Below are positions 49,586 through 59,199 of a DNA stretch of 64,000 bases, one piece after another; within the stretch, counting starts at the first letter, position 1, and each line of letters opens with the position of its first letter. The notes beneath the pieces were generated by a model that saw nothing but the letters and a program-made list of their open reading frames with translations, ran no database searches and was not told where the DNA came from. The position numbers and the translations under genes were made by a program. Origin of the DNA: Clostridiaceae bacterium (lineage in GTDB: Bacteria; Bacillota; Clostridia; Oscillospirales; Acutalibacteraceae); NCBI GenBank assembly GCA_021769555.1, contig JAETSR010000001.1, forward strand, positions 496,001-560,000. The letters run 5' to 3'.

Positions 49586-50476
49586 GTGATTATGTCCAAT
49601 GGCCGCAGAGCCTATCAGATAGTGATAAACATTATACTTATCCTGGTGGCGCTGGTAATGATACTGCCGCTGGTGCTCCTGTTCATGTCGTCAATTACAG
49701 ACGAAAACATACTTATCACAAACGGCTACTCCTTCTTCCCGGAGAAATTCAGCCTGTACGCCTATCGCTACATCCTGCAAAACTATATGACTATCTTCAG
49801 GGCATACGGCATCACTATCCTGGCCACCCTGATTGGCACCACCGGCAGCATTGTGCTTGTCACAATGCTTGCTTACCCGCTTTCACTCAAGGAGCTGCCG
49901 GGCAAGAGGTTCTTCAACTTCTATGTGCTTTTCACCATGCTGTTCAACGGCGGGCTTGTCCCCTCGTATATCATGTGGACAAACACCTTTCACATCAAAA
50001 ACACAATTTGGGCCTACATCTTTCCAAACCTGCTCCTGGGGGCGTTCAACATAATCCTTGCCCGCACATATTTCAAAAGCTCAATCCCGGAGGATATCTA
50101 CGAGGCGGCCAAGATAGACGGCGCAAGCTACATGAAGATATACTGGAAGATGGTGCTCCCCCTTGGCAAGCCCATCATTGTTACCGTAGGGCTCTTCACC
50201 GGCCTTCACTACTGGAACGATTGGACGAACGGCCTCTATTACATCAATAAGTCCGAGATGCTGAGCATTCAGGCCCTGCTAAACAGGATGATACTGGACA
50301 TCCAGGCGCTCAACGCCAACGCCGGTTCCGCTTCGGGTACTGACGTGCTTGCAATTCCCCAGGTCTCCATCCGCATGGCGATTTCCTTCGTGGCCGTGCT
50401 GCCAATTCTGGTGGTGTTCCCGTTCCTGCAAAAATATTTTGCAAGCGGCATTATGCTGGGCGCGGTAAAGGGATAA
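49586..50476 (+). CDS. Carbohydrate ABC transporter permease, YtcP type (third system)
   Basis: A 296-residue MalG-like permease with six helices, EAA loop YEAAKIDGASYMKIYWKMVLP (about 169-189) and C-terminus PFLQKYFASGIMLGAVKG. The GTG at 49586 is preferred over the ATG two codons later because AAAGGGGG (49571-49578) is better spaced. The stop overlaps the following AraC start (TAATG). Confidence 0.9.
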   Translation: MIMSNGRRAYQIVINIILILVALVMILPLVLLFMSSITDENILITNGYSFFPEKFSLYAYRYILQNYMTIFRAYGITILATLIGTTGSIVLVTMLAYPLSLKELPGKRFFNFYVLFTMLFNGGLVPSYIMWTNTFHIKNTIWAYIFPNLLLGAFNIILARTYFKSSIPEDIYEAAKIDGASYMKIYWKMVLPLGKPIIVTVGLFTGLHYWNDWTNGLYYINKSEMLSIQALLNRMILDIQALNANAGSASGTDVLAIPQVSIRMAISFVAVLPILVVFPFLQKYFASGIMLGAVKG

Positions 50477-51306
50477 TGAAGTCGCCCCTTCGCATTGAGA
50501 GAGACAGCTTTATGATGGCCTACGCCACACACCGGGTCATTCCCTTTGTGACCCATTGGCACCCATGCGTTGAAATTGTATACTGTGTGGACGGCAGCTT
50601 TGCCGTTCAGGCAGAGGACAAGGTATACCAAATGCAAGAGGACGACATCATCGTGGTGGGCTGCTGTGAAAACCACAATTTCAATTCAGTAACACGCCCG
50701 ATAAGCTACTATTCCATGCTCTTTGACCCAGATATACTGCCCTTGCCGTCGGCCGCAGAGCGTTTTGGATTTAATCTGCAATTAAAGCACAGCTCAGACT
50801 GGCCAAAGGATTTGAAAGAGAAGATGAGGACTTATTTCTTAGGAATTTATGAGGAGTATACGCAGAAGAAATGCGGATACATGACGGCAATACTATCCAC
50901 GCTTCTGAAAATGCAGGCATTGCTGATTAGGGCATTTCCCGGCTGCCTCGAATCAGACTACAGAAAGATTGGGAACAAGGGAGCGGAGATACTCAGGTAT
51001 ATGTCCGAGCACTATTTAGAGCCAATCACCCTGGGAAGCTGTGCGGACAGCATGAACTTTGGCCGCTCATACTTTTCACATCTCTTTAAGAAGGAGATTG
51101 GCGAGCCGTTCCATACGGCGCTTCTGAAGCTGCGGCTTTCAAAGGCGGAGTGGCTGCTGCTGTATACCTCAGAGCCGATAGCGTCGGTGGTCGATAAGTC
51201 AGGATTTCAAAACGAGAAGACCTTTTACCGGGTGTTCAGAAAGTTCTATGGAGTATCTCCCATAGAATTTAGGCGCACAGCCTCGGTAGACTCTAAGGAC
51301 GGATAG
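50476..51306 (+). CDS. AraC family regulator with cupin N-terminus (copy 1)
   Basis: The 276-residue protein has a cupin-like ligand domain (HWHPCVEIVYCVDGSFAVQAEDKVYQMQEDDIIVV) and a C-terminal AraC double helix-turn-helix ending KTFYRVFRKFYGVSPIEFR. It lies inside the importer operon, translationally coupled to the permease. It probably binds the direct repeats at 48510-48540 and activates the operon when the imported sugar binds the cupin. Confidence 0.9.
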   Translation: MKSPLRIERDSFMMAYATHRVIPFVTHWHPCVEIVYCVDGSFAVQAEDKVYQMQEDDIIVVGCCENHNFNSVTRPISYYSMLFDPDILPLPSAAERFGFNLQLKHSSDWPKDLKEKMRTYFLGIYEEYTQKKCGYMTAILSTLLKMQALLIRAFPGCLESDYRKIGNKGAEILRYMSEHYLEPITLGSCADSMNFGRSYFSHLFKKEIGEPFHTALLKLRLSKAEWLLLYTSEPIASVVDKSGFQNEKTFYRVFRKFYGVSPIEFRRTASVDSKDG

Positions 51307-51314
51307 AAAGGAGG
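51306..51314 (+). promoter_or_regulatory. Orphan strong Shine-Dalgarno, STAB-SD-like (second instance)
   Basis: GAAAGGAGG overlaps the AraC stop codon and lies 74 bp upstream of the lipoprotein ATG, which has its own AGGAGG. No start codon follows at a useful distance. It is identical to the element at 27267, also placed before a binding-protein gene. Confidence 0.4.
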
Positions 51315-51387
51315 TGATGGCAGAGGGGATAAAATATGGTCAGACGAAAATCAGATTTTATTTTTGAAAAACAGGAGGAACTTTCAA

Positions 51388-52944
51388 ATGAGCAAGAAAA
51401 TTTTATGTCTGATACTAGCTCTCGCGCTTTTAGCCACCTGCTTTGCGGGCTGCGCGGACAAGGGAGAATCAAAGAAGGAAAGCAGCTCCCAGCCGGAAAG
51501 CAGCGCCGCGGAATCATCCGAGACCCAGAGCAGCGATACCGGGAGCAAAACAGACGAGGAGCCCTATACCGTGCATTTCGCCTACTATATCGCAAAGGAA
51601 AGCCCCAATATGGGAGCCCTTTCAGACGCTGTCAATGAGCTCGCCATGAAGGAGCTGAATATGAAGGTGGACTTGCAGGCGCTGACCCAGGGCACCTATC
51701 ATCAGCAAATACCCATGATGTTAGCGGCAGGCGAGCCGATGGACGTATTTATCAGCCGCGCCTCAGAGGTCGGCACCTTTATAGAGTCCCAGTACATTTT
51801 AGACTGCACCCCGTATCTGGACAAAATGGAAAACGCGAAAGCGGCTCTTGGGGACGACATCCAGGCCTGCTATATCGGCGATTTTCTGGCGGGCTTCGGC
51901 TCCATGGCCGAGCGGGCCACTCCCGGCGCAATGGTGGTGCGCAAGGATATCTTTGACGAGCTGGGCTTCAAGAAAGAGGATTTCGACTACACGCTCCCCA
52001 ATATGGGCGTTCTGGACCAGATTACTGAGATGTACGCAAAGGTAAAGGAAAAATACCCCGACATGATATGCTTCGACGGCACAGCTGTGCCTGCCTCCTG
52101 CGCCTTCTGCTTTGTGGACAACCTGTCCAGTTCCTTTGGCGTCCTTGAGACCCCAGAGAGCACGACCGTTGTAAACTGGTTCGAGACCGACATGTACCGC
52201 CGGCTCTGCGAGGCCGCAATGGAGTGGTACAATAAGGGCTATAGCTCCAAGGACATTGCCGTGAACACAGACGGCGGCGACGTGAAAATGAAGGGCGGCA
52301 ACTGCTTCTCCTATTTCCAGAGCTGGAAGCCCGGCGTGGAGACCGAGAAAAAGTCGCAGACCGGCTATGACGTTGAGATGATACAGCTCATAGACGCCCC
52401 CAAGACCAGCTATAACGTAAACACCCGCCTATGGAGCATTGCCAATTCCTCCGAAGACCCGGAGAAGGCGGCCCAGTTCCTGGACTGGACTTATAAGAGC
52501 GGAGAGTTTACAGACCTTATCAACTGGGGCGTGCCCGGAACGGACTGGGTGCTGAATGACGACGGCCAGGCCGATTATCCCGAGGGAATCACTGCGGCAA
52601 CAGTTGGCTACCACAACGACAAGGGCTTCTCCTATCCGAACCAGTTCAACGGCACTCTCTGGGCAGGAGCCCCCAAGGACCAGTGGGAGCAGTATGAGAC
52701 TTGGCACGCCACCTTGAAGGAGTCCGCGGCCTTTGGATTTGCCTTCAACTCCATGTCAGTGGCCACAGAGATGGCTACACTTCAGACCGTGTACGACAAG
52801 TATCAGAAGACCGTGGGCTTTGGCACCCTGCCGGACTTGGACGCCGCCATTCAGGAGTTCAACGACGCGCTGTATGAGGCTGGTCTGCAGAAGGTTCTGG
52901 ACGAAAAGCAGAAGCAGCTGGACGAGTGGCTTGCAAATAAATAA
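51388..52944 (+). CDS. Carbohydrate ABC transporter substrate-binding lipoprotein (third system)
   Basis: A 518-residue lipoprotein with signal peptide and lipobox CFAGC (Cys22), a Ser/Glu-rich linker and the long family-1 solute-binding fold (YHQQIPMMLAAGEPMDVFISRA near the N-terminal lobe). The ATG at 51388 follows AGGAGG at 51373-51378. It should serve the permeases at 48643 and 49586. Unlike the other two binding proteins it is not followed by a stem-loop; the oxidoreductase gene comes 45 bp later. Confidence 0.88.
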   Translation: MSKKILCLILALALLATCFAGCADKGESKKESSSQPESSAAESSETQSSDTGSKTDEEPYTVHFAYYIAKESPNMGALSDAVNELAMKELNMKVDLQALTQGTYHQQIPMMLAAGEPMDVFISRASEVGTFIESQYILDCTPYLDKMENAKAALGDDIQACYIGDFLAGFGSMAERATPGAMVVRKDIFDELGFKKEDFDYTLPNMGVLDQITEMYAKVKEKYPDMICFDGTAVPASCAFCFVDNLSSSFGVLETPESTTVVNWFETDMYRRLCEAAMEWYNKGYSSKDIAVNTDGGDVKMKGGNCFSYFQSWKPGVETEKKSQTGYDVEMIQLIDAPKTSYNVNTRLWSIANSSEDPEKAAQFLDWTYKSGEFTDLINWGVPGTDWVLNDDGQADYPEGITAATVGYHNDKGFSYPNQFNGTLWAGAPKDQWEQYETWHATLKESAAFGFAFNSMSVATEMATLQTVYDKYQKTVGFGTLPDLDAAIQEFNDALYEAGLQKVLDEKQKQLDEWLANK

Positions 52945-52989
52945 AATATTAACTATAATATAAAATTATTTTGAAAGGGCATGATTACT

Positions 52990-54096
52990 ATGAAGCACAA
53001 GATAGGTATTGTGGGCTGCGGGGGCATTGCCCATCAGAAGCACTTTCCCGCGCTGAACAATGTGAAGGACAGGGTGGAGGTAATAGCCCTCTGCGACATC
53101 ATCCCCGAGAGGGCCGAAAAGGCCGTTTCGGAGGTGGGGGAGCCTGACGCCAAGGTGTACACCGATTACCACGACCTTGTCAATAACCCCGATGTGGAGA
53201 TAGTCTACGTACTGACGCCAAATGTGGCCCATTGTGAGATATCCGTGGCGGCGCTGGAGGCGGGCAAGCATGTGCTGTGTGAGAAGCCCATGGCCGCGAA
53301 TGTGTTTGACGCCCAGCGCATGATGGACGCCTATAAAAAGAGCGGCAAGCTGTTTACAATAGGCTATCAGAACCGCTACCGCGCGGACAGCCAGACCCTG
53401 AAGACCCTCTGCGACGAGGGGGCCCTGGGCGAGATTTACTATGCCCAGGCACATGCCCTGCGCCGCCGCGGCGTGCCCACCTGGGGCGTTTTCACAGACA
53501 AGTCCAAGCAGGGGGGAGGCCCGCTTATTGACATCGGCACCCATTCCCTGGATTTGACTCTATGGTTCATGAACAACTACGAGCCCGCGGCAGTTACCGG
53601 CGTGACCTTCGCCAAGCTGGGGCCCACCCTGCCGAAGAATATGCAGGGCAACCCCATGGGCGCCTGGGACCCGGCCACATATGAGGTGGAGGACGCGGCC
53701 TTTGCCTTTGTCACCATGAAGGACGGCTCCCTGATTACAATAGACGCCACCTGGATAATAAACTCCACGGAGGAGCGCTGCGCGGCCGCGTATCTCTGCG
53801 GAACCAAGGCCGGCGCTGAGCTCACCGGCGTGGGCGGGGCCAATGACCATAAGCTGTACTTAAACCAGATTATGGGAAACAAGCAGGTGCAGAGCGAGGT
53901 AAATACCTCTGCCGGCGGCGTGGACCTCTTCCCCGGAAAATCCGTAAAGCCGGGGGATATTGAGTGCAAGGTGTGGCTTGACGCCATTGAAGGCAAGGGC
54001 GAGCTTGTTGTAAAGCCCGAGCAGGCTTTCATAGTCACAAAGATTCTGGACGCGGTCTATCAGTCGGCAAAAGAGGGCAGACAGATAGTTTTCTAA
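52990..54096 (+). CDS. Gfo/Idh/MocA family oxidoreductase (copy 2)
   Basis: The 368-residue protein has GIVGCGGIAHQKH at the N-terminus, HVLCEKPMAAN (EKP) near residue 90 and GGGPLIDIGTHSLDLTLWFM near residue 175. It differs clearly from copy 1 at 44865, including an IDIGTHSLD in place of LDWGVHLID, so it is not a recent duplicate. AAAGGG at about 52973-52979 favours the ATG at 52990; an in-frame ATG at 52981 is too close to it. It ends the importer operon and may act on the imported sugar. Confidence 0.88.
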   Translation: MKHKIGIVGCGGIAHQKHFPALNNVKDRVEVIALCDIIPERAEKAVSEVGEPDAKVYTDYHDLVNNPDVEIVYVLTPNVAHCEISVAALEAGKHVLCEKPMAANVFDAQRMMDAYKKSGKLFTIGYQNRYRADSQTLKTLCDEGALGEIYYAQAHALRRRGVPTWGVFTDKSKQGGGPLIDIGTHSLDLTLWFMNNYEPAAVTGVTFAKLGPTLPKNMQGNPMGAWDPATYEVEDAAFAFVTMKDGSLITIDATWIINSTEERCAAAYLCGTKAGAELTGVGGANDHKLYLNQIMGNKQVQSEVNTSAGGVDLFPGKSVKPGDIECKVWLDAIEGKGELVVKPEQAFIVTKILDAVYQSAKEGRQIVF

Positions 54097-54114
54097 AGGC
54101 AATACAATGAAGAA

Positions 54115-54140
54115 AGCCTGACGGCGCAAACCGTCAGGCT
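54115..54140 (+). terminator. Stem-loop between oxidoreductase and AraC genes
   Basis: AGCCTGACGG-cgcaaa-CCGTCAGGCT is a perfect 10-bp stem, flanked by ACAAT/ATTGT that can extend it. There is no T run, so it is a partial terminator or stabiliser. Confidence 0.55.
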
Positions 54141-54167
54141 AATTGTATCTTGAGCGGGGTGAATTAT

Positions 54168-55031
54168 ATGCCGAAGCTCCCATTGGGGTGCGGAGCATCC
54201 AACTATCAGCCGAGAGATATCGATGAAAAATTTCCCATTGAAATGGCGGTCATGGACGGCTCAGAAGCCTTCCTGTATCATTGGCACGAGGCGGTAGAGA
54301 TACTGCTGGGCCTGGAGGGCAAGACGGTTGTGGGCATAAGAAACGGCGGCGTCACCCTTAGCCCCGGAAAGATATTGATAATAAGCTCCAAGGAGAGCCA
54401 CTCCATACTTCCCGGAAACAGAAACGCGAAAAGGCTTGCCATAAATTTTTCAGTCACTCTTTTGCGGGATGAGAGGCTGAATAGCGAAGAGCTGGCCGAG
54501 GCTTTCAGCAGAATAGAGGGCTTCAGCGACAGCTGGAGCACCGCTGACGTAGAAATAATATGGGGCTGCGCCTTCAAAATATGGCAGGAGTATATGGAAA
54601 GACAGGCCGGGTGGCGGGAAATGTGCCTTGCGGCGCTTTTAGATATAGCGATTTGTGCTTACCGAAGCATTCCAAAGCGTATGATGACGGCAAATGAGGA
54701 AACAGGAATGCTGCGGGAAACTCTAGCGTACCTGTCCGCACACTATCTGGAGGATATCAGCCTTGACAGCTGTGCCAAAGAGCTGTGTTTCAACAGAACG
54801 TACCTCTCCCATCAGTTTAAGAAGGAGACGGGAGTGTCCTTTCACAGATACGTGGTAAATATGCGCCTCAGAAGAGCCGAAAAGCTGCTAAAAAGCACAG
54901 ACATGCCCGTTACCATGGTTTCAAGGGAATCGGGGTTTCAAAGCGAGAAGTCATTCTATAGAGTGTTCAGAGAGCGGTATGGAGTATCGCCGGGGGCGTA
55001 TAGGATAAAAGTGCGTTCTTCAGACAGTTAG
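54168..55031 (+). CDS. AraC family regulator with cupin N-terminus (copy 2)
   Basis: A 287-residue regulator. An N-terminal cupin-like domain (YHWHEAVEILLGLEGKTVVGIRNGGVTLSPGKILII) precedes an AraC double helix-turn-helix ending KSFYRVFRERYGVSPGAYR. The ATG at 54168 follows GGGGTGA; the in-frame TTG at 54150 lacks a ribosome site. It is paralogous to the AraC gene at 50476 and probably reads the same or a related sugar signal. Confidence 0.88.
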   Translation: MPKLPLGCGASNYQPRDIDEKFPIEMAVMDGSEAFLYHWHEAVEILLGLEGKTVVGIRNGGVTLSPGKILIISSKESHSILPGNRNAKRLAINFSVTLLRDERLNSEELAEAFSRIEGFSDSWSTADVEIIWGCAFKIWQEYMERQAGWREMCLAALLDIAICAYRSIPKRMMTANEETGMLRETLAYLSAHYLEDISLDSCAKELCFNRTYLSHQFKKETGVSFHRYVVNMRLRRAEKLLKSTDMPVTMVSRESGFQSEKSFYRVFRERYGVSPGAYRIKVRSSDS

Positions 55032-55156
55032 TTCAGGGGGCACTAAGATTATATGTATGCCGAATAAATAAAGAAAGAGGTTTTCAAAAGCCTTTAATCG
55101 AACCGATGACCAGTGTGAATGTACGGTGAAGCATCTTGTATTATACGGAGATGCAC

Positions 55157-55184
55157 TTGATTTTTTCTCTTTTATAAGTATAAT
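55157..55184 (+). promoter_or_regulatory. Promoter of the decayed fourth cluster
   Basis: TTGATT (55157-55162), 16 bp, TATAAT (55179-55184), 70 bp before the truncated response regulator. A weak hairpin GCATCT/AGATGC (55131-55154) precedes it. Confidence 0.6.
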
Positions 55185-55253
55185 AGGAATAGATGTACCT
55201 TATAGGATTGATAAGCGGAAAAACGTTTTTAAAGAGAGGAGGATGGAAAGGCA

Positions 55254-55946
55254 ATGTATAAAATCATGATTGCAGAGGACGAGGTCTTCGCCCGCATTGG
55301 GTTGGAACAATCCATAAACTGGGCGGACCTGCACCTGAAGCTTATCCCATCCGCCTCTAACGGCAGGGAGGCTTTAGAGCTTTACCATAAATATCATCCG
55401 GAAATCATCATAGCGGACATCAAAATGCCTGAAATGAATGGCCTGGAACTTATCAGGTCTGTACGGGCGGAGGACAAGGATGTTCGGTTCATAATCCTTT
55501 CAAGTGTGGAGGATTATCAGACGGCAAAGGCGGCACTTAACCTCTCGGTGTCCCACTATTACAACAAGTACGATTTGGATATACATGACCTGGAATCCTA
55601 TTTGCGGGAAGTCGTTGATGAGCTTTCTGCCCACTCCAGCTGTGAAGACTTTCGTGGTGAAGCGGAGCCCCCTGAGAGCCAGGAGCAGCTTTGGGTGGAT
55701 TTTTTCTTTAATGGAGGCACGTCCTGTTCGCAAAAGCTTCTGTCCGCAGAAGGCATACCGAATGAGGGGAGTTTTTTCCTGGTATTGCTAGACTTAGCCT
55801 TTCCTGATGCCATGCAGGAAGACCCATATTACCGTTCTTCTGTACTGCGTCTCCTTCGGGAAATCGTTCAGAAACAGCAAAAAACTATTGAAGTACCATT
55901 TTTAGCGTTCATTTTCTCTTTTCTCTCCAAAGAAAGCCGTCTATAA
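55254..55946 (+). pseudogene. Truncated YesN-type response regulator
   Basis: The 230-residue frame has a complete receiver domain (acidic pair EDE at 8-10, Asp55 in IADIKMPE, SSVEDY) and part of the linker. It then stops, without the AraC helix-turn-helix that YesN proteins carry (compare 347 residues at 22335). No kinase gene is adjacent. It cannot activate transcription in the normal way. The start is sound, with GAGAGGAGG upstream. It is the first broken gene of a run of broken carbohydrate genes. Confidence 0.7.
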
Positions 55947-56093
55947 TAGGTTGTAGAAGAGCAATCTATACATAGGCGGCTTTTCGTATCACAAAAAGAA
56001 GGCGTATGTACCAACCGCCGGATGGAATACAGCGTCCGAAACCAGGACCACAGGTTATGAATACGGTTTCTTTTTAGGAAAGAAGTGTGTTAA

Positions 56094-56693
56094 ATGAAAA
56101 AGAGTACATCGGTCCGAAAAAAGAAGAAATGGAGCAAGGACCAGAAATACCTTTTGCTGCTAGTTTCACCCTTTATCCTATTTTTAATTATTTTCTGCTA
56201 CATCCCCCTTGTGGGCTGGGTCCTTGCCTTTGTGAACTATAAGCCCGGGATACCGCTCTTTAAATCACAATTTGTGGGGCTGCAAAACTTCAAATACCTG
56301 TTTATGTTCAGCGACGATATTCTCAACGCTTTGAAGAATACGCTGATTATGAGCGGCCTGGGTATATTAAGTTCAGTTCTGCCTGTAATATTTGCAATTA
56401 TGCTAACCGAAATACCAGCCCACCGCTACACTAAAATGGTGCAGACACTTACCACCATCCCAAATTTCATCAGTTGGGTCATCGTGTTTTCCTTCGCGTT
56501 TTCGCTGTTTTCCCGGGAAGGCGCGATTAATACAATCCTGATGAACCTGGGAATCATCTCTGAACCCACCAACGTATTGGCAAACAACGATGCGGTCTGG
56601 TACTTCCAAACCGGGCTCGGCATATGGAAAAGCCTGGGGTGGAATTTCATCAGGTCAAATGAAAAAGAAACGTCCGGAAAAGAGAAAAGATAA
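56094..56693 (+). pseudogene. Truncated ABC permease, LplB type
   Basis: The 199-residue frame matches LplB permeases from the first helix through TTIPNFISWVIVFSFAFSLFSREGAI and WYFQTGLGIWKSLGWN. It then ends in unrelated FIRSNEKETSGKEKR, just before the EAA loop and the last helices (family length about 300). A deletion of at least 100 codons is implied, which also removed any second permease and lipoprotein genes. The remaining protein cannot couple to an ATPase. Confidence 0.75.
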
Positions 56694-57710
56694 GGAAATG
56701 CAGGAGAAAATGCCAGTGGAGCAGGAGATTGAAATGGTACGGGGGGTGTTGACGCAGTACCCACTGACCGATGTCATCGAACTTATTATACCGGAAGGCG
56801 GAGTGGATGGGGAACCTATGCCCTGGAAGGCACGCTGCGAAGCATCAAGCAAATCTGGCGGGTATGGAGCCAGAGGGAGAAGCTGCTTGAAGGCTTTCCC
56901 AATAAAGAAATGCAGGTGGGGCTTTATGTTACCTGCCGTGAAACGCTGCGTGTGGCGAAAGAGCTTATGAACCGGATATTCCCGGCTGAGCTGACTTACA
57001 CCTTCCTGCCGTCCCATGGCGCCAAAGCGGTAGCAGATACGATATCATATATGGATTTTTCCAAAGAGGACCTGCAGAGGAGCCTGCTCTATTCCTGGAT
57101 AGAATTTGACGGAAATATGTATTTGCAGCAGAACAGCTGCGGCGGCATCCAGCAGCTCATGGAGGTTTGCCGGGATATTTCACCCGACTCGATTTACGGG
57201 GTCTGCTATAACCACTGGCGGAACGCTGAGAACAGCTTGACCATATCCTACGCGGCGGAAACCTCCCGCAGCTATGTATCGGCGCAGGATTATTACAGGC
57301 AGTATTCCAGAGATTTCCACATAGGAAAGGAAGATGCTTTTGTTGAACAGATGTCTGTTCTTGAGCAGCTGGACACCTATAACAGGGATAATCTATTTAA
57401 CATCGGCTTCTGCTACCTGGGCTGCTGGCTGGCTCCAAAGGGGCTGGGCTGGATACGGAACTGGAAGCCGGAATCCATAGAACACAGCATCGGCACATAC
57501 CAACGCCTGGCCAAAGGACTCACCCAATGCTTAGATGGGACCGTTTGTCCCGAGGGAATCGGAATGCTGCGCCTGTGGATAAACCGATGCGAGTGCAGTA
57601 TCAAGCACCTACACTCCATCCGAGAGCTGAGCCGTACAGCCGGGAGTACCAGAGGCTCCACCGCCGGACACCATGTTTTTACAGTGACAGGGAGGAAAGC
57701 GTATGCGTGA
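56653..57710 (+). pseudogene. Frameshifted glycoside-hydrolase-like protein
   Basis: Three collinear frames make up one protein. The first, from about 56653 (QEIEMVRGVLTQYPLTDVIELIIPE), breaks near 56800. The second, about 56808-57610, reads LEGTLRSIKQIW, VGLYVTCRETLRVAKEL, LLYSWIEFDGNMYLQQNSCGG and GVCYNHWRNAENSLTISYAAE. A third near 57610-57735 gives EPYSREYQRLHRRTPCFYSD. The pattern suggests a TIM-barrel glycosidase in the alpha-glucuronidase or hexosaminidase range, but I do not recognise the family. It is followed by a GH43-type gene with a good start. Confidence 0.5.
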
Positions 57711-59199
57711 ATATTGCAACCCGCTGGATATAAGCTATAAATTCCAGCACTACCGACAGAACGCCCATCGTGAGGCGGCAGACCCCACTCTGGTGTATTT
57801 CAAGGGGAGATACTATCTGTTTGCCAGTATGAGCATGGGGTTTTACCACTCAGATGACCTTGTCCACTGGCAGTGGCACGAAAACCAGCTTGAGCCCTAT
57901 GGGTACGCCCCTGACGTGCGGCAAAAGGGAGAATATCTTTATTTCTGTTCCTCGGGGGGAAATCCGTCGCTGATATGGAGGACAAAGGACCCCATTGAAG
58001 GCCGCTTTGAGCAGGTCAGCGCCCCTTTGGGATTTTGGGACCCGGATGTCTTCTTTGACGATGACGGAAAAGCATATCTCTTTTGGGGAAGCAGCGACCG
58101 GTCCCCTATCTACGGCGTGGAGTTGGATTCGGAAACCATGATGCCCGTTGGAGAACCCCAGCCCGTCTTGGCTCAAGATATTTCTGCCCACGGCTGGGAG
58201 CGGAACAACGATTGGGAGGACTTTGACAATAAATACGCCGTGTTCCCCGACACACTGGAAACATACGCAAAAACCAAGTGGAAAACCTCATTCCTAGAGG
58301 GAGCATATCTCACAAAGTACAACGGCCGGTACTACCTGCAGTATGCCGCCCCGGGCACAGAGCTGTCTGTGTATGGCGACGGTTACCACGTAGCCGAGCA
58401 CCCCCTGGGGCCATACACCTTTGCGCCCAACACCCCTTTCAGCCTAAAGCCCTCCGGCTTTATAACCGGAGCAGGACATGGCAGCACGATTGCTGACGCT
58501 TACGGGAACCTTTGGCACGCCTCCACAATGTGTATCAACGTGCACGCGCCCTTTGAGCGGCGGGTGGGGCTTTTCCCTGCCGGTGTCAGTATCGCCCCGC
58601 TGCCGGATTATGACGGCGGGGCTGCTGGGATGTCCTTTGCCCTGTTCTGCTGTCCTGCTGAGCAGGCGCTGGAGCGGATAGGCCTTATTGAAGAGGGCGA
58701 GGGCCTTCCCCATCCAATGATTGACGGGGAATGGGCAAAGACCTCTCGGAAGGCCATGGGGGCATACCTGATTGCGGAGTTTGGCACGGGGAACCTTCAG
58801 AAGATGCTGGAATACACCAAGCGGGCCGGGCTCACCCGCCTGTATCACCCCGAGCCGTTCAAGGATTGGGGCCACTTCACTCTGCGGCCAGAGGACTTTC
58901 CACAGGGAGATGTATCTGCGGAAGACACAGAGCTGCGGGTTATTGGCACAGCACTGTTTGAAACCTCCACATCCCTTCAGACAGTTAGGGTCGAGGAGGA
59001 GCTTGTAACATATCAAACGACGCAGGATGGAAGGCTGACCGGGTGCCAGAGAGGAGCCTTTGGCACAAGGCCCGCCGCGCACGCTGCCGGCAGCGAGGCC
59101 TTCCTTCTGTGCGACTACCCATACAAAGTGTTTTCCCGGATATTGCCCTACAGGACGCCTATACCGGCGAGGACTGGTACGCCTGTAACCGCTTTGTAA
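57703..59199 (+). CDS. GH43-like glycoside hydrolase joined in frame to part of another glycan-acting protein
   Basis: Residues 1 to about 345 form a five-bladed beta-propeller of the GH43/GH117 kind. All three catalytic acids are readable: Asp27 in AADPTLVYF, the Asp in WDPDVFF, and the Glu in SFLEGAYL. GGGAGG-type ribosome site precedes the ATG. From about residue 346 the frame continues into a different protein (AYLIAEFGTGNLQKMLEYTKR, YHPEPFKDWGHF) that belongs to the fragments at 59113-59965. Whether the two were one gene is unclear. The propeller alone could be an active beta-xylosidase or arabinofuranosidase-type enzyme. The ORF ends because of a frameshift in a T4 run at 59131-59134. 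Confidence 0.65.
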   Translation: MREYCNPLDISYKFQHYRQNAHREAADPTLVYFKGRYYLFASMSMGFYHSDDLVHWQWHENQLEPYGYAPDVRQKGEYLYFCSSGGNPSLIWRTKDPIEGRFEQVSAPLGFWDPDVFFDDDGKAYLFWGSSDRSPIYGVELDSETMMPVGEPQPVLAQDISAHGWERNNDWEDFDNKYAVFPDTLETYAKTKWKTSFLEGAYLTKYNGRYYLQYAAPGTELSVYGDGYHVAEHPLGPYTFAPNTPFSLKPSGFITGAGHGSTIADAYGNLWHASTMCINVHAPFERRVGLFPAGVSIAPLPDYDGGAAGMSFALFCCPAEQALERIGLIEEGEGLPHPMIDGEWAKTSRKAMGAYLIAEFGTGNLQKMLEYTKRAGLTRLYHPEPFKDWGHFTLRPEDFPQGDVSAEDTELRVIGTALFETSTSLQTVRVEEELVTYQTTQDGRLTGCQRGAFGTRPAAHAAGSEAFLLCDYPYKVFSRILPYRTPIPARTGTPVTAL

